This document shows, one piece after another, positions 25,549-34,312 of a DNA stretch of 64,000 nt; position 1 is the stretch's first letter, and every line of letters begins with the position of its first letter. The notes beneath the pieces are model-generated. The model made no database searches. It saw only the letters and a list, made by a program, of their open reading frames with translations, and was not told the origin of the DNA. This stretch comes from Strigamia acuminata. Taxonomy: Eukaryota; Arthropoda; Chilopoda; Geophilomorpha; Linotaeniidae. The position numbers were made by a program, and so were the translations under genes. The stretch spans positions 16,831 to 80,830 of the forward strand of contig CASHSZ010000041.1 in NCBI GenBank assembly GCA_949358305.1. The letters run 5' to 3'.

Positions 25549-25566
25549 TGGTAGCAGAGGGTGGTT
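25549..25566 (+). other. Primer-binding site for initiator tRNA-Met
   Basis: TGGTAGCAGAGG begins 2 bp after the LTR end. It is the complement of the 3' end (with CCA) of animal initiator tRNA-Met. The match continues for about six more bases with one mismatch. Plant copia sites read TGGTATCAGAG, so the TAGC form agrees with an animal host. Confidence 0.9.
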
Positions 25567-26208
25567 CTCATCCTTTGCACGCTATTTTTCCACTAACCAT
25601 TGCCGAAAATTCCGCGAATTTCGCGAATTTCGCGGCAATTTTGTATTTTTAGGTTTCCGCGACGATTTTCGGCATTTTTCGGATGTTTCACGACGTGAGA
25701 CGACGCCTACATCCTCACAACGCCTTGGCGACGTTGTGCACCAGTTATTTTCATTAATTATCGCCGAAAATTCCGCGGGTTTCGCGAATTTTGCGGCGAT
25801 TTTGTCTTTTGCAGATTCCCGACGTTTCGGCGACGTTCTTCGATTCGACGACGTCGAGCAGACGTCCGCCATCGAGAAACGAGATTAATTCTCGCTGTGT
25901 CACACCCCGGCGTGTGCACAGTATCGCCGAACTTAAAAAACGACGATTTTCAACGCTTTAAGTGAAGAGCCTCGATTTAAATCGAGAAGAATTTGGATTT
26001 TCGAATCCAAATTGCGTTTTTCTCAGTTCTTCGAGAGAACTGTGCCGTGTTATCTGATTGCACGAGGCTGTGTGACAATCCACAGCGATTCATCTATTTC
26101 TCCTTCATTTCGTGAAACTTTGTTAATTTTAAGTGGGTATTTTGGAGTGGGACACTATTAGTATCGGCACTGCCCTACGGACAAGTCTGTCCAAGCGGTG
26201 TTTGTATT

Positions 26209-26319
26209 CTAAAGCAAGGCTGAGCCCTGCGCCACCTAGCACTCCCGCAGCCCCAGGTGGCTATAAAGGAAGCTAGGGGGACACTTGCTTTAGGTTCTCA
26301 GCCGATTGTAGCATCGGCT
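26209..26319 (+). other. Cluster of hairpins in the Copia leader
   Basis: Three perfect inverted repeats lie in 111 bp: an outer pair CTAAAGCAAG (26209-26218) with CTTGCTTTAG (26284-26293); nested in it GCCACCT (26231-26237) with AGGTGGC (26255-26261); and next to it AGCCGAT (26300-26306) with ATCGGCT (26313-26319). They end about 180 nt before the ATG. A structured RNA element (packaging, dimerisation or ribosome recruitment) is likely; which of these cannot be told. Confidence 0.55.
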
Positions 26320-26497
26320 CCCCTTCTGGTGATATCCGCTTTGAACCACGTGGGAGGTGATTTAGTGAATAGTGCAACGATTTTGTGTGAACAAACATTC
26401 GTCCACACCTTCTGTGCCTTAGTGAAGTGCTTCGATCGCCGTTATACCATTCTCCTGAGTCCGTGTGCTTTGTGCGGTGCGCCGAGTCTTCGCAACG

Positions 26498-29400
26498 ATG
26501 CAAAAGACAACGGAAACGACGGTCAGCAGAATTCCCATCCTCTCTGTCGGGAATTACGAGCCCTGGCAGAGGGCGATGCGGATGCTTTTGAAATCCGAGG
26601 GCCTTTGGAGGCATGTAACGGAGGAGAAGGAGGCCGATCATCTTTTGACTCTAACGGACAAAGAAAAAGAACGTTACATGGTTAAAAAGGACAAAGCTCT
26701 CGGGCATATCTACATGTATGTCAGCGAACCGAAACGTTCAGCCCTGGACAATTGTGATACTCCTAAACAGGCATGGGACGTCCTGGCAAAAGCGTACGCG
26801 CCTAGCTCGCGGGCGCGACGAGCAGCATTACGGTCGGAATTCTTGACTTTACATCTCGAAGCCAACGAGGAAATGCAAGATTTCATCAATCGAGTGGATC
26901 ATTTTGTCCGTCAATTAGCCGACATCAAAGAGGTTACGACAGATGATCACCATGCATACCAGTACCTCAACCGACTACCGCCCGAATACGCTCAAGCAAC
27001 GTTCGCGATATATCACTGGCCTGATCAGGATTTTACACCGACCAAAGTCGCTGAACAATTGATTTCCGAATATCTACGGTTAAAACCGATGGGATTGCAC
27101 AATGTACACTCATCTTCTGTGCATTCGTCTGTAAAAGGCCAACAATCCCGAAAGAATTCTCGCTCTCGTCGACCGTTATCGGAAATTAAATGTTTCAACT
27201 GTAATGAGATGGGCCACTATGCGAACAAGTGTCCCCATCCACGACGGGAGGATCGCAATCAACCCTCGGCATCGGCTTCTTTCCAACGCTCTCGAAGCAA
27301 GAGCAAGAAGCGCAACAAAAACGCCGTGCCCAAACCCGACGATACGCGTCCGCGAGGCTGTTCTCGTCCGACACGAGAAGGGACATTCTTCGCCAGTGCC
27401 CCACAAGCCCCGGCGCGCCCAGTTGCTCATTTCATGCAATCCAACGAATGGATTGTCGACTGTGGCGCGACGGACCACGTTTCATATGTTCGAGCTTGGT
27501 TTACGGATTTTGTGGACATCGTGCCTTTCGACATCGAGCTCGGACAAGGCAAGTCCAAGGTGACTGGAAAAGGGAATGTCCGACTGCTCACCAGAATAGA
27601 TGACTGCAATTGTATTGTGAATTTGACGAATGTACTTTTTGCACCGAATTTCGAGGCCAATTTGATTTCGGTTTCCAAAATTGACAAAACACGTCATCAC
27701 ATACACTTTTACAACGGTGAAGTCAACATCTATCAATCGGACATTCGGAGCTCTATTCTACGAGCAAAGGAGAAGGCAGGATTGTATTATGTGGACGGTT
27801 TATGTTCGACTCCTTCTGTGTCTGCGGCGATTTCGACCCCAGTGTCGACGATAATTCCGACACCCGTTCAGCAAACGCCGGCGCTGACTTATGTCACCAC
27901 AGAAGTGGATTTTGAGAACATTCCGAAACCGAAGAAGGGGAAATTGAGACAAGGAGACATTACGGATTTTCGCATAGAAATGCCACCAATTCCGAAGCAA
28001 ATTCCGAATCAAATCGCCAATCCTATCCAGTCTCAAACCGCTCCCAAATCCACCAATGTCCAGCCTGATCCTCCTACCCAATCCTATTCCAACGTCCTCC
28101 AATCCATTCCGACAACACCTTTGCCCAATGCACCTCCTGCCATACCTCCTCCCCCGAGCAATCCTTCTAAGTCACCAAAGAAGGCAATTGCTAACCCTGC
28201 AAACGTAAAGGATGCTACGGGTCTATGGCATAGCAGATTAGGGCATTTGCACACAAATGCAATGCGCCTGTTGGCGAATAACGACCAAGTTTATGGAATG
28301 GAACCGGGAGAAGTAAAACAAGAACTTGCTTGCAACGACTGTCGTCTTGCAAAATCAATTAAAATTTCGCACAAACCGGACCTTCACCCGAGTACTACCA
28401 AAGCACTCGACCTCCTGCATATGGACGTGTGGGGGCCGGCTCCTGCAACATCTTTCGGTGGAGCTCGTTTCGTCCTAACGATCATTGATGACGCTACACG
28501 ATATACTTGGATCACCCCATTGGCGCAGAAGTCCCAAGTCTTCGCATGCTTTAAGGACTTCGCCGCGAGAGTCGAACGGGTTGCGAATACAACAATCAAA
28601 GCCATTCGCACAGACCGTGGCGGGGAATTCATGTCAAATGAATTCGAGCGCTATTTGAAGGACAAAGGGATCCAAGGGCAGCGAACGAACCCATCGAGCC
28701 CACAGATGAATGGAACGGCCGAACGCATTAACAGAACGATGGCAGACAACATCCGCGCGATTCATGAAGAAACCAAACTTCCGGCCGGTCTATGGGCAGA
28801 GCTTGCTGTAACTTTCGCTTATATCAAGAACAGAAGCCCTCATTCACGCTTGAAAAATCAAGTTCCATACATACTTTGGCGTGAACGGGCATTATCTTTA
28901 CGACACTTACGAAAGATCGGATCAAAATGTTGGGTCCACTACACAGCGCCAGGCCGTAAAAAGCTTGAGCCACGCGCATGGGAAGGATACCTCGTTGGGT
29001 ACGCGGTCGCGACACGTGGCTACAGGATTTGGAATCCCATCGACAATAAAGTCACCGAATCAGCCCACGTTCGCATAGACGAACATCAATCGTATCGCAA
29101 GTTTCTACGAAGCGTACCAAATGGCAACAACGAATCCTTCTATGAACCCAACAATGAACAACAAAGAGTGTCATTCAACGACACTGTCCAATATGCGGAC
29201 TGGTCGATCAAGCCAGCATCAGATGATGAGCATTCGATATCCGAAGAAAAATCTGTATCCAAGTCGGCTTCTAAATCAAAGACGCCACCTATGCAGATCG
29301 TTCATATTCCCCCGCCAACTACACCGGAACGACAATTATTGGAACTTTGCGCATCGACATTGCCAACTCCAATTCGTCATTCCATATCACATCCGATCAC

Positions 29401-31516
29401 TAACGAAGAAAATGAAGAGGCCGCTGCAGGACCAATTGGGGACGACACCGACGATGACGCTGAGCAGATTGAAGAATTTGCGGTTCAACCGGACGCGGAA
29501 GAATTGCGACCGAATCAGTCTGCACATGCGTCACCGGAAACGTCCAATGCCAGTTCTCCCGGCCTTTCACCACCGACTTCCCCAAATCGTTTCATCACGT
29601 TACGTAGGAAAGCCGGTCCGAACATTTTACAGCATACAATGCCTATCTTTGATCAGGGGCAAATGTCTCCATTGCCTCCTGGCGCAACACATGTTGCAGC
29701 TCCTTCTGCCGGCAAGACATCATTCTATTGGCGTTATGTTGGCGGAAACACAGTATTCCGTAAATGGATTCGCGAAGAACATCTACGCAAAGATCAACAG
29801 CCAGGTTCGATAGACATCGATGTCTACTACTTCCCGGAACCCGGCCTCCGACTTCGATCTCGCAGAGACGTCGAAGAGTTCTGTGTTATGAACAATCTCC
29901 CTTACGACCCCGAGTTATTCTTTTTCGGCAATATGGAGCATACACTACCATTGATTCCTCCAGCTCGACATGCCGCTCATCTCTGTCGCACCGAACCGTC
30001 ATCGTATGCGGAAATTCCCAAATTCGACGACGCTCCAAAGTGGCATGAAGCCATCGGTGAAGAGTTAGGAACTTTTAAGGAGCGGGAAATTTATGTCGAA
30101 GTGCCGAAACCGCCTAACACGACAATCCTGGGTTGTAAATGGATTTTTAAACTCAAATCAGACGCGACCGGCAAGATTACTCGATATCGTGCTCGACTTG
30201 TCGCCCAAGGCTTTCGCCAAACTTTCGGAATCGATTACGACGAGGTCTTCAGCCCAGTAGTGAACTTCGTCCTCATTCGTCTATTCTTTTGCCTTTTGGT
30301 AGTGCTACGAGGATGGAAAGATGCACACCTCGACGTCAAATGTGCATACCTGTACGGGGACCTCGAGCACAAGGTCTACATGCGCATCCCGGCAGGTGCC
30401 ACCTGTAATCACCCCGACAACGTTTGGTTACTCGTGAAATCTCTTTACGGACTCCACCAGTCTGGCCGACAGTGGTATTTAAAACTGGACGAAGCACTTC
30501 GAGCTCTTGGATTCCGAAAAATGCCTGCTTGCAACTGCGTGTACATCTACGGCAATTGCGCAGTCATGTTAGTCTACGTCGATGATATTGTACTTTTCTA
30601 TGCAGCCGACAGTGTCTTGGACCGGATTATTCGACTTATTACTTCGAAATTCGACATAGTCAACCTCGGCCCAATCACCAAACTGCTAGGAGTCGAGTTT
30701 ATCCGCGAGATGGGACGCACTTACATCTCCCAACGTGCGTATATCGCGAAACTCATCACGAAGTACGGTACATCGACAAATCGACTCGTGAAGGTGCCAG
30801 TCACACCCGGAACAACATTAGTTCGAGCATCGACCGAGGACCTGATCGATTTTCCCTACCGCTCGCTTATCGGGTCACTGCTTTTTCTGGCATCACGAAC
30901 ACGCCCCGACATCTTATTTTCCGTCATATCGCTTTCGCAATTCAACACTTGCTACGATAACACCCACATCCGTGCACTCCTTCAAGTTCTCCAGTACGTA
31001 GCGAATACTATTGATTATCGTATCGAACTTTCGAATTGTGCGTCAAGCCAATTATGGGCGTATACGGATGCATCGTGGGCTAGCGATTTGGCGACATCTT
31101 TAAGTTTCGGTGGCTACATTACATATATCGGGAATGTGCCAATTGGCTGGTCGTGTCGAAAACAATCGACTGTCGCGTGTTCAACTATGGAAGCCGAATT
31201 CCTCGCCCTAGTTGAATGCGTGAAGGAAACCTTTTGGCTCGATAACATCTTCACCGAATTCCCGATTTTGAACCGCCTGTCTCGTCCGATTATTTACTCC
31301 GATGCCTTAGCCAGCATACAATTCACATCTAACGACGTGGAAAACTCGAAGACGAAGCATATCCGCGTCAAGTATCACTGGCTTAGGGAATGGTATACGG
31401 CAGGCTGTTTCGATCTCCGCAAAGTGTCCAGCGAGCACAACGTCGCAGACATCTTTACCAAATGGCTCAGTTCAGAGCGTCTTCAGTCGTTGATCTCTCG
31501 TGTGTTCCGACTTTAG
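26498..31516 (+). CDS. gag-pol: Copia gag-pol polyprotein with MBD-like insert (1672 aa)
   Basis: The open frame reaches 11 codons further 5', but the first ATG is at 26498 (GCAACGATG), so I start there. Domains in order (residues from this Met): copia gag about 20-200; CCHC zinc knuckle 232-245 (CFNCNEMGHYANKC); aspartic protease with DCGATDH from 321; an unusual proline/serine/threonine-rich stretch about 440-565; GAG-pre-integrase zinc region about 575-620 (WHSRLGH); integrase core with D643, D706, E742 (35 residues between the last two, as in DD35E integrases); acidic/serine-rich linker; an MBD-like module 1076-1143; RVT_2 reverse transcriptase about 1205-1400 with YVDD at 1360-1363; RNase H about 1520-1635 with TDAS (D1524) and an EAEF motif. 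No stops or frameshifts. gag and pol are in one frame, so Gag/Pol ratio must be set by splicing or proteolysis. All catalytic residues looked for are present. Confidence 0.96.
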   Translation: MQKTTETTVSRIPILSVGNYEPWQRAMRMLLKSEGLWRHVTEEKEADHLLTLTDKEKERYMVKKDKALGHIYMYVSEPKRSALDNCDTPKQAWDVLAKAYAPSSRARRAALRSEFLTLHLEANEEMQDFINRVDHFVRQLADIKEVTTDDHHAYQYLNRLPPEYAQATFAIYHWPDQDFTPTKVAEQLISEYLRLKPMGLHNVHSSSVHSSVKGQQSRKNSRSRRPLSEIKCFNCNEMGHYANKCPHPRREDRNQPSASASFQRSRSKSKKRNKNAVPKPDDTRPRGCSRPTREGTFFASAPQAPARPVAHFMQSNEWIVDCGATDHVSYVRAWFTDFVDIVPFDIELGQGKSKVTGKGNVRLLTRIDDCNCIVNLTNVLFAPNFEANLISVSKIDKTRHHIHFYNGEVNIYQSDIRSSILRAKEKAGLYYVDGLCSTPSVSAAISTPVSTIIPTPVQQTPALTYVTTEVDFENIPKPKKGKLRQGDITDFRIEMPPIPKQIPNQIANPIQSQTAPKSTNVQPDPPTQSYSNVLQSIPTTPLPNAPPAIPPPPSNPSKSPKKAIANPANVKDATGLWHSRLGHLHTNAMRLLANNDQVYGMEPGEVKQELACNDCRLAKSIKISHKPDLHPSTTKALDLLHMDVWGPAPATSFGGARFVLTIIDDATRYTWITPLAQKSQVFACFKDFAARVERVANTTIKAIRTDRGGEFMSNEFERYLKDKGIQGQRTNPSSPQMNGTAERINRTMADNIRAIHEETKLPAGLWAELAVTFAYIKNRSPHSRLKNQVPYILWRERALSLRHLRKIGSKCWVHYTAPGRKKLEPRAWEGYLVGYAVATRGYRIWNPIDNKVTESAHVRIDEHQSYRKFLRSVPNGNNESFYEPNNEQQRVSFNDTVQYADWSIKPASDDEHSISEEKSVSKSASKSKTPPMQIVHIPPPTTPERQLLELCASTLPTPIRHSISHPITNEENEEAAAGPIGDDTDDDAEQIEEFAVQPDAEELRPNQSAHASPETSNASSPGLSPPTSPNRFITLRRKAGPNILQHTMPIFDQGQMSPLPPGATHVAAPSAGKTSFYWRYVGGNTVFRKWIREEHLRKDQQPGSIDIDVYYFPEPGLRLRSRRDVEEFCVMNNLPYDPELFFFGNMEHTLPLIPPARHAAHLCRTEPSSYAEIPKFDDAPKWHEAIGEELGTFKEREIYVEVPKPPNTTILGCKWIFKLKSDATGKITRYRARLVAQGFRQTFGIDYDEVFSPVVNFVLIRLFFCLLVVLRGWKDAHLDVKCAYLYGDLEHKVYMRIPAGATCNHPDNVWLLVKSLYGLHQSGRQWYLKLDEALRALGFRKMPACNCVYIYGNCAVMLVYVDDIVLFYAADSVLDRIIRLITSKFDIVNLGPITKLLGVEFIREMGRTYISQRAYIAKLITKYGTSTNRLVKVPVTPGTTLVRASTEDLIDFPYRSLIGSLLFLASRTRPDILFSVISLSQFNTCYDNTHIRALLQVLQYVANTIDYRIELSNCASSQLWAYTDASWASDLATSLSFGGYITYIGNVPIGWSCRKQSTVACSTMEAEFLALVECVKETFWLDNIFTEFPILNRLSRPIIYSDALASIQFTSNDVENSKTKHIRVKYHWLREWYTAGCFDLRKVSSEHNVADIFTKWLSSERLQSLISRVFRL
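29723..29926 (+). other. MBD-like (methyl-CpG-binding) domain inside Copia polyprotein
   Basis: Residues 1076-1143 of the polyprotein fit the MBD/TAM pattern: an aromatic/Trp-Arg start (FYWRYV), a basic loop, a DVYYF strand (D1108, Y1110), a P-x-G turn, LRSRRDV leading into a helix (R1120, S1121), and a closing hydrophobic LFFF strand. In MeCP2-type domains the Asp/Tyr of the DVY strand and the Arg of the RS motif contact methylated CpG. Length (68 aa) is right. The module lies between integrase and RT, where copia elements normally have only a variable linker. Assignment is by eye; a structural or profile search would settle it. Confidence 0.65.
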
Positions 31517-31726
31517 AATTTATCGTGACATTCTTTTGTTATTTACCCGACTTCGAGGATCACCGAGTTTCTGTGGGAATTTTCGGGCTTACGTAGCGTT
31601 TTCAATGACAGTACCCGGCTCGGCGATTCGACCTTATTGCTTATTTTCGTTTATTACTTATATCTACTGTAATTCCAGTAACTGTATTTCATTTCCCCTG
31701 ATTCTATCTCCATCGAAAGGGGGAAT
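31517..31726 (+). other. Copia 3' untranslated region with polypurine tract
   Basis: 210 bp between the TAG stop and the 3' LTR, without a gene. It ends with the polypurine tract GAAAGGGGGAA at 31715-31725, one base before the LTR, where plus-strand synthesis would be primed. Confidence 0.85.
31715..31725 (+). other. Polypurine tract
   Basis: GAAAGGGGGAA, all purines, separated by one T from the 3' LTR terminus TGTTGG. Position and composition are those of the plus-strand primer of LTR retrotransposons. Confidence 0.9.
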
Positions 31727-32272
31727 TGTTGGCCTATTGGACCGCCAGTTGTGTCGATGTGACATAAAATCACATTCTTATTGTTTAATTATCTAATCTC
31801 GATGTATTTTCCCATTTTTATCAATATTCGATATTGTTTATTTTTTCCTCGCATTTATATGCATTTGTTACGTTTTTGCATGGGGTACCATGCTATTCCT
31901 AGTGCTTTTGTTAAGCTTTACGGAATTTCTCAATTCCGTAACGCCAATTCACGACACCAGGTGTCGTTAGTGTTCTTATCACCTTCCAAGATGGCGGCGA
32001 CCATCGTTTTGGCTCTCGCCCATCCATTTTCACTCTGTAAACCCTTTAGTTGTAAGTATTTTTGCTTTAGTAAATTCGTTTTATGCTTTTAAGCATTCGT
32101 ACATTGATTTCGCGGCATATAAGCGCGTTTGCGCGGCCGTTCAATTCGTTTTCCGTCGTCGACGTCGCCCACACGTTCGCACGAGTAGTGCGACGCCTTT
32201 GCGACGTTTTTGCCGTGTTTCATTCGACGTTTCGAGTGATTCTTGGTCGTTTTCCTCTGCTACCGACCTACA
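31727..32272 (+). repeat. Copia 3' LTR (546 bp)
   Basis: Same length and sequence as 25001-25546 apart from T at 32223. It is followed directly by the TAAAC duplication and the rest of the interrupted satellite monomer. Confidence 0.97.
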
Positions 32273-32277
32273 TAAAC
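32273..32277. repeat. Copia target-site duplication TAAAC, right
   Basis: Partner of 24996-25000; the monomer continues with CTTAGTAGAAAGC. Confidence 0.93.
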
Positions 32278-33734
32278 CTTAGTAGAAAGCTTTAATGTAA
32301 GTTTTAGCAACATCCAAGCAATGATTTGGGAGAATAGACTTTTGATCTCATCACAGTTGACTTAGCACAAACACCACAAGACCAATGTCTCTAAATGTTC
32401 TGAAATAGTGTTTAAACCTTAGTAGACGGCTTCAATGTAAGTTTTAGCAACATCCAAGCAATGATTTGGGAGAATAGACTTTTGATCTCATCACAGTTGA
32501 CTTAGCACAAACACCACAAGACCAATGTCTCTGAATGTTTAGAAATAGTGTTTAAACCTTAGTAGAAGGCTTCAATGTAAGTGTTAGCAACATCCAAGCA
32601 ATAATTTGAAAGAATAAACTTTTGATCTCATTTGACATCACAGTTGACTTAGCACAAACACCACAAGACCAATGTCTCTGAATGTTCTGAAATAGTGTTT
32701 AAACTTTAGTAGAAAGCTTTAATGTAAGTTTTAGCAACATCCAAGCAATGATTTGAAAGAATAAACTTTTGATCTCATTTGACATCACAGTTGACTTAGC
32801 ACAAACATCACAAGACCAATGTCTCTGAATGTTCTGAAATAGTGTTTAAACCTTAGTAGAAGGCTTCAATGTAAGTTTTAGCAACATCCAAGCAATGATT
32901 TAAAAGAAGAAACTTTTGATCCCATTTGACATCACAGTTGACTTAGCACAAACATCACAAGACCAATGTTTCTGAATGTTCTGAAATAGTGTTTAAACCT
33001 TAGTAGAAAGCTTCAATGTAAGTTTTAGCAACATCCAAGCAATAATTTGAAAGAATAAACTTTTGATCTCATTTGACGTCACAGTTGACTTAGCACAAAC
33101 ACCACAAGACCAATGTCTCTGAATGTTTAGAAATAGTGTTTAAACCTTAGTAGAAGGCTTCAATGTAAGTGTTAGCAACATCCAAGCAATAATTTGAAAG
33201 AATAAACTTTTGATCTCATTTGACATCACAGTTGACTTAGCACAAACACCACAAACCAATGTCTCTGAATGTTCTGAAATAGTGTTTAAACCTTAGTAGA
33301 AGGCTTCAATGTAAGTTTTAGCAACATCCAAGCAATGATTTGGGAGAATAGACTTTTGATCTCATCACAGTTGACTTAGCACAAACACCACAAGACCAAT
33401 GTCTCTGAATGTTTAGAAATAGTGTTTAAACCTTAGTAGAAGGCTTCAATGTAAGTGTTAGCAACATCCAAGCAATAATTTGAAAGAATAAACTTTTGAT
33501 CTCATTTGACATCACAGTTGACTTAGCACAAACACCACAAACCAATGTCTCTGAATGTTCTGAAATAGTGTTTAAACCTTAGTAGAAGGCTTCAATGTAA
33601 GTTTTAGCAACATCCAAGCAATGATTTGGGAGAATAGACTTTTGATTTCATCACAGTTGACTTAGCACAAACATCACAAGACCAATGTCTCTGAATGTTT
33701 TGAAATAGTGTTTAAACCTTAGTAGAAAGCTTTA
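32273..33734. repeat. 140/147-bp satellite array, block 4 (about 10 monomers)
   Basis: Continuation of block 3 after the Copia insertion; the first monomers follow the expected order of the 1728-bp higher-order repeat. The array stops in mid-monomer after AGAAAGCTTTAA at 33734. Confidence 0.95.
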
Positions 33735-34127
33735 ACCTTTTCGCGGATTGGCTTCCGCGAAATCCGCATTTTGGGGGTGACTATTCTGGGAATTCCGGGT
33801 GGACCATACTCTTCCGAAAAATGTCCGGGGTGGTGTTGGGAGTGTCGATAGACTGTTTTGTGTCAAGGTTGCCAATTTTCATGTAAGTATTGGAAGGTTC
33901 ATTTCTGTGCATTCTCATATATTTTTTTCACAGGAGCAACGAGGCGCGATGAAGGGGGATCAAGCGAGAGTGAATAAAATAAACTCGTTTTTGTCTCAAA
34001 TGCGCGTTTGCGTTTGTAAATTTGGTTGTCTTGCAACGCGGTGGCGCGTTTGAGTTTCGTGTTGCGATACAAACACGCACGGGTGCGTATTGGAGTCGTA
34101 AACGACTTTCTGTCGCAATGCGATCGC

Positions 34128-34240
34128 GTATTTGACAAATTTCTGCAGATTTTTGCCAATATTTGACAATTTTCAGACAAATTTCAATTAATTTTAGAAA
34201 TTTTTGAGAGATTTCAATAAAAGTTTGAGGAATTTCTTAT
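34128..34240 (-). repeat. Diverged relict of the 1676-bp unit
   Basis: The run of TTTGACAAATTTC, GATTTTTGCC, CAGACAAATTTCAATTAATTTTAGAAATTT and GTTTGAGGA words follows the same order as 42165-42300 in the right-hand array. It is in that array's orientation, not that of the adjacent left-hand copies. It differs by many substitutions. Confidence 0.65.
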
Positions 34241-34283
34241 GCTGACGCTAAAATGCCAAAAGGAGTCTTAACTCAGAAGAGCA

Positions 34284-34312
34284 CTTTTCCGACCACTTAG
34301 GTGTCGGAAAAG
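34284..34312. other. 10-bp hairpin
   Basis: CTTTTCCGAC (34284-34293) and GTCGGAAAAG (34303-34312) form a perfect stem with a 9-nt loop. No oligo-T tract follows that would make it a known type of terminator; function unknown. Confidence 0.5.

Larger units (their letters stand above)
25547..26497 (+). other. Copia leader between 5' LTR and gag-pol start
   Basis: About 950 bp without a convincing gene. It starts with the primer-binding site. At about 25600-25660 and 25765-25815 it holds a degenerate direct repeat built on GCCGAAAATTCCGCG and TTTCGCG words. At 26209-26319 there is a cluster of inverted repeats. Several upstream short frames overlap but none resembles a protein family. The region would carry packaging, dimerisation or translation-control signals in a working element. 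Confidence 0.7.
25001..32272 (+). mobile_element. Intact Ty1/copia LTR retrotransposon (7272 bp)
   Basis: Complete anatomy is visible: 5-bp duplication, 546-bp 5' LTR, primer-binding site complementary to initiator tRNA-Met, 932-bp leader, a single gag-pol frame in copia order (gag, protease, integrase, RT, RNase H), polypurine tract, 546-bp 3' LTR, 5-bp duplication. The LTRs differ at a single site (C at 25497, T at 32223). The element is longer than usual for animal copia elements because of a long leader, a proline-rich insert and an MBD-like insert. It looks recently inserted and probably capable of activity. Confidence 0.97.

Noticed and set aside
25549-25566. tRNA gene fragment after the Copia LTR
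   Set aside because: Only the complement of the tRNA 3' end is present, at the place expected for a primer-binding site.
26465-26497. Start of the Copia polyprotein 11 codons upstream
   Set aside because: The codon there is GTG; in an animal the first ATG at 26498 is the sensible start.
33870-33960. Spliced host gene exon with GTAAGT/CACAG
   Set aside because: The splice-like words are not joined to any conserved reading frame.
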